Source: Pelecanus crispus (lineage: Eukaryota > Chordata > Aves > Pelecaniformes > Pelecanidae). From it: DNA of 64,000 nucleotides. The notes under the pieces are model-generated. The model was not told the origin of the DNA. It saw only the letters and a program-made list of their open reading frames with translations, and did not search any database. The position numbers and the translations under genes were made by a program. This document shows, piece by piece, positions 10,501 to 21,590 of the stretch. Within the stretch, counting starts at the first letter, position 1, and every line of letters begins with the position of its first letter. The DNA is taken from assembly GCF_030463565.1 (NCBI RefSeq), contig NC_134676.1:27777228-27841227 (forward strand). Reading direction: 5' to 3'.

Positions 10501-12147
10501 CGCACAATCTTGAGTATCAGTGTGATTGTAATAATTATCATAGTAGTAATAATCTGCAGGAGGAAAAAAGAAAGTTGAAGTGGCATAAATTAGCAAAGTA
10601 GTATTTTACACAATGCAGTTTAAGGATCCTAAATCTTAAACTGGGAATTTACGCATATAAGTAGTCTAATGAAAATAAATTATTAGGTAGTGCCTCCGCT
10701 TTGAATTTATTCTACTCTTAATGAACAAATTATGCCTTTTTTTAATGTACCTTAAAAATTAGTAAAACATGTATATATATTTAACATATGAGATTACTAT
10801 GTAACAGAGTACTGTGGCACGAATTCCACTCCAGTCCATGCTACATTTTATCCTGTTCTAAAAGGAAGGGCTTGAATAAACAGGAAACAGTCCGAAAGAC
10901 AATGTCAGGTAACAGAGTTTAATACAGCTAAGGATACAGACTTTTACTTCTAGTGGGAAAAAAAAAAAATCAAAATAAGACACTGTTCTAGACACCTGTT
11001 TAAGCAATCACCACCCTCTCTACCTGCTTGTGACCACGCAGCATAGTCCTCTGTCTGTACTTCTACACTAGACGTATCCTTCTCCTTCCTATTATGGATT
11101 TCCTTAGTGAGCTCTTCAACCTAAAAGAAAAACATGTTACAGAATACAATGCTGCATTTTAGGGGTCTACATCAGAAAAGAGTATCAGCCTATTTTACAT
11201 TCTATAATTCAAACAAAACATAACTGCATCATAGCTATTTCAATTGATCTTTGTTTTGCAGGAGACAATTTTCTACTTGAATGGCTGGCATAATGAAAAA
11301 CATAATTTCAGCTCATGAAGGGTATAATAATAAAGGCAAGCACTTGGAAGATAAAAGAAAAACTTAGCCAAGGTTATTTTTAAGATGCCCACCCTGAAAA
11401 GTTGAATTTCAAGTCATAACCACCGTTCTGTGGTGGTGAACTGTGGCACTTACGAAACTTCCCTATTTTGCCACAAGCATCCATGGGACAGTTCTTCCAC
11501 TCTTCCTTTACCTCACCTTGTTTATTAAGCACCTTTCCTTCTGCGAAATGTACCTTGTCCTGCTGAATGCAAAACCGACTTTGTGGCTGAGAAGACCACA
11601 TTCTTACGTGGTTATTCTTATGTTATCATCGTCTCCCACAGCCCAACCCCCCCCCCCCCCCCCCACCCCCCGTCGGGCCAAACGCTGAAGGTTGCCTCGG
11701 GACAGCAAACTCGAGCCAGCAGCAGCAGCGCTTCCTCCGGCGGCTGAAGCCCCGCAGGCCAGCCCAGCCTGGCGGGCTCCGGGAGGGACCCGCCTGCGCC
11801 ATGAGCTCAGCCCGGGCGGAGGGGGCACGCCGGGAGGGGCGAGGGGTACGCGGTCGGGGGGCACCCGATCGGAGGGTGACGGCAGCGGGGATGCCTGGCA
11901 GGGCTGGGGCCGGGTGCCACCCCGCCCGGAGCGGGAGAGAGGGTCGGGGGAGCCGGTTCCCGGGGCGGGGGCCTACCTGCCTCCTCAGCGCCTCGCTCCC
12001 CGCCCGCGCCTCGCGGTACAGGCGCTCAGCGCGGCGCAGCCGGCGCTGCGCCCGCTCCAGCTGCCCGCGGCAGGCTCCCAGGTCCGCCTCCAGCGCCGCC
12101 ACCTGCTCCCGCAGAGCCCGCTGCTCGCCGCCGGGCGGGGAGGCCAT
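7353..12147 (-). CDS. AGGF1: AGGF1, angiogenic factor with G-patch and FHA domains 1 (5' part, exons 1-5)
   Basis: The coding exons, in transcript order, are 12147-11977, 11120-11024, 10553-10348, 9554-9408 and 7541-7353. All have GT donors and AG acceptors, and phases 0, 1, 0, 0 join them into one 270-residue open frame. The start Met at 12147 gives MASPPGG, matching the MAS start of the human protein. Residues 10-62 form a coiled coil rich in Leu, Glu and Arg. A Tyr cluster (DYYYYDNYYN) at 90-99 spans the exon 2/3 junction. An OCRE domain with repeated Tyr-Tyr-Asp units starts near residue 187 and runs into exon 5, which has the diagnostic YYYCDVESGRYQFHSRV. A Lys-rich tail (KDKKGKKKRK) follows and could be a nuclear signal. 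In known family members an acidic region, an FHA domain and a G-patch follow; here they lie beyond the left edge. AGGF1 is known as an angiogenic factor found in the nucleus and secreted, with spliceosome links. The human protein has about 714 residues. Confidence 0.96.
7666..8473 (-). mobile_element. Solo LTR of an avian endogenous retrovirus in AGGF1 intron 4
   Basis: Read on the minus strand, the 808-bp unit starts TGTATTGGG and ends ...CCACCACA, a TG...CA LTR boundary. It has a GC-rich first half with several imperfect repeats of a GCAGTCCATGG-like motif (minus-strand reading of 8030-8215), and an AATAAA signal at 7807-7802. Flanking pentamers AGTAC (7661-7665) and AGAAC (8474-8478) agree at four of five bases, as expected for an old target-site duplication. 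No internal retroviral sequence is attached, so it is a solo LTR formed by LTR-LTR recombination. It is in the same orientation as AGGF1. The family is recognised as a common avian LTR type, but I cannot give its database name. Confidence 0.8.
9408..9554 (-). CDS. AGGF1: AGGF1 exon 4 (first half of OCRE domain)
   Basis: Forty-nine codons from a TATCAG acceptor to a TCA|GTAAGG donor. It contains the conserved SLAESLRAAAEAAVSQTGF helix and the first OCRE repeats (DENTGLYYD, STGFYYN). The OCRE domain is split between this exon and exon 5. Confidence 0.95.
9555..10347 (-). other. AGGF1 intron 3, with a possible ancient repeat relic
   Basis: A 793-bp intron. At about 9707-9780 it contains CTGATTTCAATGGGACG with neighbouring sequence that resembles the 'TTCAATGGGA' tail of very old amniote interspersed repeats. 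The match is judged by eye only. The rest is AT-rich and unremarkable. The other short introns (10554-11023 and 11121-11976) hold only the C-run listed separately. Confidence 0.4.
10348..10553 (-). CDS. AGGF1: AGGF1 exon 3
   Basis: Two bases complete an Asp codon, then 68 codons follow to a CAG|GTTATA donor. It begins with the Tyr-rich DYYYYDNYYN and continues as an acidic, low-complexity linker rich in Glu, Ser and Thr. The start of this exon matches the SDYFYQTYYN region of the human protein; the remainder is poorly conserved. Confidence 0.92.
11024..11120 (-). CDS. AGGF1: AGGF1 exon 2
   Basis: Thirty-two codons plus one base, starting VEELTKE and ending AAWSQA, between a CTTTTAG acceptor and a CAG|GTAGAG donor. 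It continues the coiled coil and then carries the conserved VEVQTE stretch seen in vertebrate AGGF1. Confidence 0.95.
11647..11671 (-). repeat. C18-A-C6 homopolymer run (G-run in AGGF1 pre-mRNA)
   Basis: Eighteen C, one A and six C on the + strand, so the AGGF1 pre-mRNA carries G6-U-G18 about 310 nt after the exon 1 donor, with another GGG just beyond. Such a run can fold into a G-quadruplex and is also prone to length change and sequencing error. Confidence 0.9.
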
Positions 12148-12560
12148 GCCCGCCCGCTCCTCAGCGCCCGCCCGCCGGCCGCCACCCGGCGCCTGGGACA
12201 AAGCGGCGGGCGCGGCCCCGCCCGCCGGCCCCGGCCATGGCGCCCGGCCGGGCGCGAGGGCAGCAACGGCGGGGTCGCGCGCGCGAGGTGCGCCCAGCCG
12301 GCGCCGCTGAGGGACAAGTTTCCCCGCGGCGCGCGAGGACCTGCCCGTGGGGCGGGAACGGCGCTCAACCCCGGAAGGCAGCGGGCGAAGCCGGAAGTGA
12401 CGTAGGAGGAGAGTGCGCATGCACCTGGCACCAGCTTCTGGTTGCCAGGCGGCGCGCTGGGGCGGGTAGGGCCGAGGTCCGGTAAAACCAGCGGCGGGCG
12501 GGGAAACTGCCGAAGGAGAGGCTCGTAAATCGTTAGCTGGGGCTCCTGCGGTTCGTGGCA
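11690..12560 (-). promoter_or_regulatory. AGGF1: CpG-island promoter of AGGF1
   Basis: A sharp rise in G+C and CpG compared with the AT-rich flanks, covering exon 1 and the region upstream of it. There is no TATA box. On the + strand an ETS-type site CCGGAAGT lies at 12391-12398, overlapping a CRE-like TGACGTAG at 12398-12405. An NRF1-like TGCGCATGCA follows at 12414-12423, and a second CCGGAAGG lies at 12371-12378. These are typical of housekeeping TATA-less promoters and place the start of transcription roughly 200-280 bp upstream of the AGGF1 ATG. No divergent + strand gene was recognised. Confidence 0.8.
11977..12147 (-). CDS. AGGF1: AGGF1 exon 1, coding part
   Basis: Fifty-seven codons from ATG to a CAG|GTAGGC donor, phase 0. 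It encodes the N-terminal coiled coil. The start has a good context (GCGGGCATGG). The frame stays open upstream to another ATG at 12420, but the Met at 12147 is chosen because it matches the known family start and lies downstream of the likely transcription start. The base composition is very GC-rich, as it lies in the CpG island. Confidence 0.95.
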
Positions 12561-15500
12561 GGGAGACAGCGCCGGAGAAAAGCTGAGGGATGACTAGAAA
12601 CCCCCAAAGAGAACCGGCGTGCTAAGCTCGGGGCCTGCATGGGGCGGGCTCGGGGCTGGAAGTGTCCGAAATCTGTTAACGGCCTCGACTGGCACATGCA
12701 CTTGGTCACGCAAGGGAGAGCTTGTTGCTGTTGGTGTGCTCCAAAGTTTAACCTGTAACACATGATAGAGTGAAAAGTAATTCTAGGACCTACACTATTC
12801 TACAAAAGTACAGCAGGGCTTTGCTTGTTTTGCTTTTTGGTTTGGGTTTTTTTTTTGTTTGGTTTTTTTTTTTGGCTTGAGTTTGCTCAGTCTCCACTGT
12901 GACACACTGCTTCATATCCTGGCTAGAAATTGCAGTGTCTGGAGAGTATTGCAACTGTAGCTGTCTGAGCAGCATTCAAGGCTTCTGTGTTTAATCTGTG
13001 CTGAGAATTGCAGTATTGCAGTCCTGTACAGAATTCTATTGCTGGGATTTCTAGAAGGAGCTGCAGAGGGTTCTTGGGTTTTCCCCTACAGCTCCATCTC
13101 CATATGATACTTTTCAAACCTTCACCTCACATGCTTCTGTTTCTTAAGTCTGCTTTGTCTCTGATGAGCACGATGCTTCTCAGTTGTTAACAAACTGTTA
13201 AGTGTGGTATCCTTTGTCACTTTTGTACCTTGCTTCAGAAACAAGAAGTACATCATAGTAGGTCATAGCCTAACAGTTTTTAGACCTGACTGTAGTGAAT
13301 GTATTAGATACATAGACATCTACTCCTGCTAGCAGATATGTCCTGAATAATGCACCACCTTTAGAGGAAGTGTTCACCTTTAGAGGTAGTGAAGTAATGT
13401 ATACATTTTGTATATATGATACTTTATGTTTTCATATATATATATTTCATATATATATATTTCATGTGACTTCTTTTTTTGTTTTGGCCTTTCCTTGACT
13501 GCTGGTTCTTGCTATGCTGAAAGAGTCCCCAAAGGGATGAGGGCTTTAAAGTTTGTCATGTGTCATGATGCAGTCCACAAAGTTGTAGCCATGCTTCCGT
13601 GTCCTCCTTTTTGGCTGCTAAATACAAGGAGGGTGGCTTATTGCCTGTCAAACTTTTGTCTCAGCATCAGATTATTGATTATTTTTGCCACTGCAGTCTG
13701 TCTAGGCACTTCTAAAATGTTTTTACTTTGGCCTCATGCCATTACTTACTAAAGCTTGGTAGCAACATGGGACTACAGTAGGTTTCGGATTAGACCTCAC
13801 TCAACACAAGCAAGCTTGAACCTTATGTAGCTCTTGTGGAGAGCAGATAATACAACACTTTTAGTCTATGAGATAGAAGCTGAGGTGGTGCTACCTTTAT
13901 TCACTTGCTTCTGGCAGTTGCTGAAATAATGACCCATTTTCAATAAACAATGAGCCCAAAGACGTGTGAGCTTGAAAATCACAGTATGTTACAGTACTAT
14001 TTTAGCACAAACACTACTTTTTACTGCAAAGGCAATTGGGTCATGTACTCATGCACAGCTCATTAAGTACCATTCTGACCAGAAACTGCCAGAGCCAAGT
14101 GCTTGAACTCCAGAGGGTGGCCTACATGAGCAGGCAAGAGGCAGATCTACATCTCTTCATATCCTAACTGAAAGGAAGTGGACAAGAAGTATATGTAGCT
14201 TGTCTAAAAAGTGGTAAAGCTCTAGTGTGGACTAGAGGTCCTCAGAGAAGTTAAAACAAACCCCACAGTTTCGGACCTCAGTTTTGCTCCTCCATAGTTT
14301 CTCATCAGAAAGGTATGTCTTATCAGCTGAGAATTAGTGTATTGTCTGTATCAAAAAGTCTTTCATTTCAGGTAATGGGTTTGTTTGTATCAAGATGGTT
14401 TCACTTAATGTGTGTAAGTAAAAAAGGACCTGAGCTGGAGGAAGATACTTTCTGAAAGAGCAGAGATTTCATCCACTGTCTTGTATGAAACTGTATTGCA
14501 AAGTTCAGGGAATTGCACTATCTTTGTATTAAAAGATTGGCCTAATCTCAGGCGTTTGATCTGCAAGTCATATATTTCATTGTAAAAATAATGGATTATA
14601 AAGTTTAAGCAGTGAAAAGAGGATGAAAAATGATGCCAGCACTTCAAACAGTGCATGTTCCTGAAGGTTTGCAGCAGATGAAAATGGAGAGGGTGGAGGA
14701 GATGTACATCCCTGCCAGCTGGAAGAAGCATGTTGGGATGCCTTGGCTGTCACCGCAGGCTGTTGTTCTGCTGTACCTTGCTGTCAGGAAGCAGCAGATG
14801 GGAACAGCAGCAGACCAGGTGGAGGAACGGGTTATGCGGAGTGTGATTTGCATCCATGTGCGGTGGCAATAAGCTGAAGAAGGAGGTGGCAGCTGTCACC
14901 AGAATCAGCCAACTTCCAGACAGACCTCCTGGTCTGTGAAGCAAGTGAATAATGGTTCAGGCACAGGTCTAAGGTCTCAGTTCTGCTCTTCTTTGGTCTC
15001 ATGATAGAGGTTCGTACCTCCGAATGTGCCCCTTTGCTGCCCATTTTCTTGGTGGACCCTTGACATGGACTGATAAGCTGCTGTTGCAGCCACCCCGTCC
15101 ATACTCCTTGCTCCTCTGGGATGGGGTAGTTAACATTTGCAAGTATAGGTGGTATCCCAGTCCAGCTAAACAGAAGAGAGGCGCCTGGTTCCTGCACCTT
15201 CTGTATTAAAGGGAGGGGAGGACTTCAGTCTTGGGCATTTGCCACCAAAGGGCAGGGGATAGCAGAAGGAGGATGAAATGGCTTGTATGAGGCATAGACA
15301 GCAAGGCCTGCTGAAACATAGACTGCCTGGCTAAGGACAAGATCTCCAGGAGAGCTCTCCTCCCCAAACAGCTATCATGAGTCCAAACCTGCATGAAAGA
15401 AAATGCCACTGTGCATGCTGCATGAGTGAAATACAGGAGCCCAAAGCCTGCAGGGAGGGCCTGCAAGGGTAGGCAGGGCAAGGACACAGAGCTCCATCAC

Positions 15501-18500
15501 TGCCTGTTCTTTCCCCAGGCTGATACCATGCAGGAATACCCAAGAGTTGCAGGGGGATGTGCCAGTCCAGCATGCATGGCCCCCGCTCCCTCGTTCTGCT
15601 ACCCCAGAGGAGGATGTGATCTTCATCTGTGGTTGTTTCCAGGTTCCTCCTTCTCCTGACGGGCAGCAGAAAGAGTTGAAGGAGTGCTTGAAGCCATCTT
15701 TGCCATCACAGTCTTCATGGCCTAGTCAAACCACTGTCCTTTTACAGCAGCAAATCATTAAGGCCTTTCCATCTTCCCCTACAGCAAGGTGTGAAAATGG
15801 ACATGTTTGGCCCTCTCTTGCTGTTTGCCACTGCACATCTCATACAATCTGCTTTTGCCAGTGAACTGTGGACCTCCCCCTGCTCCCTCACAGCTCAGCT
15901 GCTTTGCTCAGCTTTCTGTCCCCCGACGTGTTCTGTTCACTCGTGCAGATACAGTCTGCTTGCCTGCAGTAGCTGTCGCTTTATGTGTAACATCAAATTA
16001 GCTGCCCTGACTGTGCCCTGTGCTGCTTTGGGATGAGAAAATGAGGGAATCTCTGAAAAGAAATAGGTCTTTATGATTTTGCTTGGTGTTCCAATAGAGG
16101 GTCATATGCCTAATCAAAAGTACCTGTTTTGACTGAGGCAATTGCTTTGTCCCACCTCTGAGATGTTAAAGGCTTCTGTGAATGAGATTTCATGTGTGTG
16201 GCAATGCAAACATTCTCTGTCATAAAAGTGAGCTTAAACATAGTGATTCCCAATATCATGTGATTTGTGGGCTTGATGCTCCTTATCCTCTATCCTTGTA
16301 CATCTCCTTCTCAGTGTGGGTTGCTGGGGCCGGCCCCACTGCATTACAGGTTTGGAGGTAGATCTCTGGCTTCTCTTTTCTGGTTTTGGCTTTCTTAGGA
16401 AGTGGTGATGATGGGCTTGACTGATACTTGTTTCTAGCCTTGCAACAACATGGACATTCTCCAAAAAATTGTTCAAGTGGTGATAACATGCCTTGAGCTG
16501 TGCATTTTCACAGGGAAACCCTCAGAAGTATTCCTGGAACTTAACGATTCTTTCATCAGCATATCATGTTTGATCAGGCAATGACATATGCCAAGTTCAG
16601 TGCCCTGACAATCTATCTTAGTAATAGTAACACTACTGCAGGCACCACCAGCTATGTGTATGTCTTAAAGAGAACTCAGCTACAGGGAAAAGAAATTAAA
16701 GAGGAAACCAGTTGCAGTAGATCAAGCTGCAGCTCTTTTCAGCAGGAAATCCAGAGACTGGCTTGTTCTCCCCTCCCACCACCCTCCTTTTCATATGGAT
16801 ATACATTGCTTGAAAAACAGACGCCTCCAAACCTGATCTAGGCTCTCTGGTGTTGTCCTAAGCTTTCTGAAGGGTAGAGTGGCACTGCTCGGAGAACAAG
16901 TGCTTGACCTTAGTGCATCCACTGGGATCACATTGTCTATGTCTTGCCATGGTGCTGCTTTGGAGGAGGCAAATTGCCTAGGGATGGATTAAAGGCTCCT
17001 CTGCTGTACTGTGGAGTTGAAAGTACAGGAGAGCAGTACGTCTGTGTTGTGCCAGAGGAATCCATCCAGCTCATCAAAGTTTGGGCCAGCCTTGCTCTTG
17101 TCTTGGGCTGGCCAGGGGTCCCAGCAGCATCCTCTCAGAGGCATGAGGAATATTTCTGCAGAAATGCAGCCCCAAAACACTGTGTATCCAAACAGGAGGC
17201 AGCTGGTCAGTCTCTTCTGGTAGGTACAGAGGACATTGGGGCATAGAGGTTTTGTCAAGCAGGATCAGGAAGTGTTTGCAAAAGGCTGCAAGGTACCACC
17301 AAGAGGACAGTAATTTTAGCTGGAATTCATGCCACGTAGACTGTTTCAGCCAGTGTTGACAGCTTGTTTTGAGCCAGCACAGGGATTTTAAATAGAATCA
17401 GTGAACTACATCTTGGTGCTTTGCTTGGTACTGCTTGCTACAGTGTTGCTGCAGCATCTTTAAACTAGTTTTAAGATACCATAAAGCATATCTTGGCTTT
17501 AAAGTTTCTTCATGTGAGGTTCTTTTTGTCCTGCATAATGTGTAGTCGTGTCCCCTCCCAACATCCTGAGGCTTCTGGGTTCACATGGAGATCTACTGCA
17601 TGTAGGACACCTACCTGTTGTCCTACTGCAAGAACAGGTTCTTTATTTGCAACTAAGAATCCTGCTGCTGTGTTGAGGTACTCAAAAGTGAGATGCCACA
17701 GTACAAGTCACTGCAGAGCTTAAGTCCTGTGAACATATTTCCGATATTCCTAGTGCTTCTGACCTTACGACATTCAAAGATAAGACTGTGAAGGAGACTC
17801 AGAAAATCCAAACAGGTCTAGCCATGACTTTGCACAGTGCTCCTTTTCCAGTTGCGTTTCTCTGTAAAGCAGAAATGTGAAAAGAAAGTAGCTTTTACCA
17901 CTAGATGGCATTTAAGGATTGGTTTTTTTAGAATGCCCTGAAACACCGTCCTGACAACTGCCTAACTAGGCAAAATGATGGATTTCTAACCTAATTTTCT
18001 TCCTCTCTCCATGCAATTTGGGCTTGGGCATGCAAGTGAATTATTGATATCGAAGCACACAAACAGGGCTATAAAGTTGACTTGAATGGGCTGTGGAAGC
18101 CTGCCTTAGGCTCCTCAATCTCACCAAAGTTTTCTTAAAGATCTGGGCAAAAGCAGTGTGTGCAAAAAAATAGCAAATCTTAGCTTTGTTGAATCAGCTG
18201 GTGCTGCAGACAGCCACCAAAAGTGGCTTGTTGCTCTTTGAGATGATCTGATCTAAGGGCCGCCAGCACAGTAATATAGCAAAGCTTGCCTGTTGCCTCT
18301 ATAGTAATTGGTAGCCTAGAGAGAGTGAGTCACCTGCGTATAAGAGACAGTCAGCTTCTTTGTACCCTGCTCCTTAGCAATCACTGCTGCTGGGAGGTAT
18401 CTGTATCTCTAGTGCTGTAGAGTGAACAGACACCTTAATGCAGGTGCCCAAGATGCTCTGAAGTTGGAAAGCTCTTCTCTGAACTTATTGACTGCAGAGA

Positions 18501-21432
18501 AATAAATATGGATGCCCCTTTCTTGCTGTACAAGGGATAGCATTGCCTGCATTTTCTCATTAGCCCCTGAGCAGCTTGTCTCAAACAGCAGATGCTCATA
18601 CAGAGCTGTTGCTGTGAGTCCCCATCCACCTGCCAGCAGGGGCAGGTCACAGATGCAGCACTGACATAAACTTCTTGGCTTAGATGCTAAGTCTGGTTCC
18701 GTGTTTTATAAAGACTATTCAACTTTTTTCCAGTGGCATAAAGCTGCCAAACATCTGGCATCTTTGCTTAGGGATTACAAATAAACTGACAACTTTGCTC
18801 AGTTGCAAAGGCAAAAATAGATTAATGCAGGCAAGAGTCAGATTAGTAAATGTAGGCTGTTCTCTGAAGAGAGCAGAGCTCAATACCAGGGGTTTGGGCT
18901 AAAGATCCCAGAAAGAAGATCATCTGCTGCTAATGATGCCAAAATTATTGCAGCTAACCCTCTCTGGGATGCTACAGCCTCCTCTAACGAGGATGCCACT
19001 GGCATGACCATCATGGTGGATTTGTTAGCTTGCGTCATGCATGTCCCCTTGTCAGCGCAGTAGCGGGAGAGATTGTTCTTTCCTTTCTTGGGGTATGCTG
19101 TTATGGTGTCCAAAGCCTGTGGTAGGCTTGCACACAAGGAATGAGCCTTCCCACTCTGCTCTTTCCAGGTACCCATGTGCAGTCCCACTTCCATCCGCTC
19201 CATCTGCACTTCTGCACCAGCCCTGCTAATGCTCCTCCTGCTCCTCACCCTGGCCTCTGGCAAACCTTAAACTAACAAGGGCCAGGCAATGACATAGACA
19301 TGTGTCATTTGCCTTATGCTGTGTACAGGGCCTTTCTCTGCCCATAGCATGCACCAGAAATCAAGATGACTGTGGTTGTTACAGTAAGAAAAAGTCACAC
19401 AGGCCAATAGAGAAGGAGATGGCTCAAGAGCAAGAAAACTGCTTGTGACTTAGTTATCATGTGATAGCAGGGCACTGTGAGAACATGTGGGTGTTACACC
19501 TATTTGATCTACAATACTTAAATATTAGCTGTGCAAGTTGCAGTCTTCCAGCTTCCCCCCCATCATGGTCATGCTACAGGTTGCATAATTTTTAAGTTCT
19601 GTTTTTAATGAGGAATCAAAAGGAACACAGAAATATTGGATGGTGTGCAGATGTGAATTTGTAACACATTGTAAAGCAATTGGTGACAATTAAAAGGCTC
19701 TCTTTAAAGGATTTTTTCTTGCAAATGCAGTCCTTTTTTATCTGGGTCATTGTGGCAAAAAAAAGAGATGGTTTTGTGGGGGAAGGTAGGAAGCAACCTC
19801 ATCACTGGGTTAATTAAACTGGCAGCTTTGTTCAGCTGACTCATATTTCATGAGAAATTCTGTAGGTGTATTATCAGTTAGTTAAAAAATAACTGGAGTA
19901 GTGATCACAAAACTGCTGTAGTCATTTATAGCCATGGAGAGATGCATGTCACTATTCGTATTGCAATGCATTACATTGAGACTCTAATTAAGAGCAAATC
20001 AGGTGTGACCTGGTTTAATAAGTATGTCATATGAATTACCTTATCTTCCGCTGGAAGCCTGATGAATTAAAATGATCTCAGTAGCTTTAATATCTGAATA
20101 AGAGCAAGATTGGATTTAATCTAGTTAAAACAAAAACAATTTTTTTTCAATTTTTACTACTAATTATTAGAAAATTAAATGAGATCCAAATGAAACTCAA
20201 TGTCCAGGCTATCAGTAGTTTTGATATGAAGCCACATTTTTAATTTTTACATTTCTTTGGGCTGAGACATAGGCAATACATCTGATTTTTATCTAGTATG
20301 TACTTTTTTCTGCAAAATTTACTATCTTTTCTATTCTGGGGTAAAGTAACATTTAAGGTTGCAGGTTTTTAGCTCTGTTTCATTCTCAGCAGCCTCTTGA
20401 GTCTGATTCATTCCTCATATCCAGAACAGCCTCCATCTCTTTGGAACAGAACAAAAGTTGTGTCAAATAAGCAATGTTCAACATGATATCCTGTTCCCAG
20501 TTATGCCCCTATGATTCTCCTCTGGTTTCTCCTCCGAGGGCTGGTGTGTCCTGGAAGAGAACATTCAGGCTGTAGTTTTTTCAGAGTTTTACCTCTGAAA
20601 CAGGGTCTGTCAGTATAAACTTTAAAAAGGTATTTGTGGGTGTACTGTAGGAACTTGTCTCTGCATTTAACTGTACAGCTGTATTTGCATGTCACACACA
20701 CATTTGAATCTAAGAGGGTTTAGTGCTTTTATCATGCAAAATACAATTTTTATTTTAGTCATTCTACTTAGAGGGACATACCTTATTTCCACCCTCTAAT
20801 CCTCATTAGAAATACTTATATCATCTTCCCAAAATATTCCATTGAGATCTAAAACAGATCAGGAAGAATATTTATAGCAAGGAGGACACAAAGCATTACT
20901 AGGAAGGCCGTGCTCTCAAAGGGACACACTGTACTTTGGATCAACAGCTGAGGTTCAGCTCACCTCTAAAAACGCTGCTGAAAAGTCAGAGAAAGGAGGT
21001 GTAGCAGGTGTTTCAGAGGGATTGCTCTGCATTGTGGTGAGACTTGTGGTGTCCTTCTTTTCTCACCTCCCTGCTTAGTTGGCTTCCCAAACATCAATAA
21101 ACCAGGAAAATCAGCATTTCTTTAATATGAGCAGAGCCCTGCAAAAGTTCTGTTCTTGCTGTCTGTTAGAAAAGCACAGCAAGTAAGCAGGAACGCATCT
21201 GCGTTTTGAAAGCAAGAAGGTTAGCAGTAAAAATTCCCCCGAGATCATGGGTTCAAAGCAGTTCTCAACTCAAATGCTTTTTCTCTTCCTCAGAGGCTAT
21301 TACAATGGCTTCTTTTCACATGGAGATTCTTCTTGCAAATCAGTTGTTTCCAAACCTTTGGTTTAACCAGGCCCTTCTCTTTAAATGGTGTTTCTTATCT
21401 GTCTTTTTCTCAGGCATCTTTCTGGGATTTTT
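12561..21432. other. Intergenic, upstream of AGGF1
   Basis: About 8.9 kb with no supportable gene. The frames present are short and have no recognisable domain. It holds a poly-T/poly-A-like low-complexity patch at 12837-12875, a small AT tandem repeat at 13431-13465, and an AT-rich block near 19800-20330 with many TAAT cores that is discussed as a candidate regulatory element. The segment 15200-16030 is richer in G+C but shows no splice-consistent coding frame. Confidence 0.6.
13431..13465. repeat. 15-bp AT tandem repeat (2.3 copies)
   Basis: Two perfect copies of TTCATATATATATAT (13431-13445, 13446-13460) followed by a partial third (TTCAT). A simple microsatellite with no sign of function. 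Confidence 0.9.
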
Positions 21433-21590
21433 CATAGAATCATAGAAAAGCCCATGTTGGAAGGGATAACAAAAGATCATCTGATCCAGCCTTTTGTGGG
21501 AAAGGGAGCCTAGATGAGATGATCTAGCAGGCTGTCCAATTACATCTTGAAAGCCTCCAGTGACGGGGGCTCTACCAGAACTTTGTAATC
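21433..21590 (-). mobile_element. CR1 LINE 3' fragment, minus strand
   Basis: The left end reads TCATAGAATCATAG, the reverse of the CR1 3' terminal ATTCTATGA repeat. It continues with the usual CR1 tail pattern (TTGGAAGGGA, GATCATCTGATCCAGCC, GCCTCCAGTGACGGGG). Many substitutions compared with the copies at 25668 and 60729 suggest an older insertion. The right edge is approximate. Confidence 0.82.

Noticed and set aside
11692..12405. 237-codon + strand frame across the CpG island
   Set aside because: It is antisense to AGGF1 exon 1 and promoter. Long open frames on both strands are expected in very GC-rich DNA, and it shows no domain.
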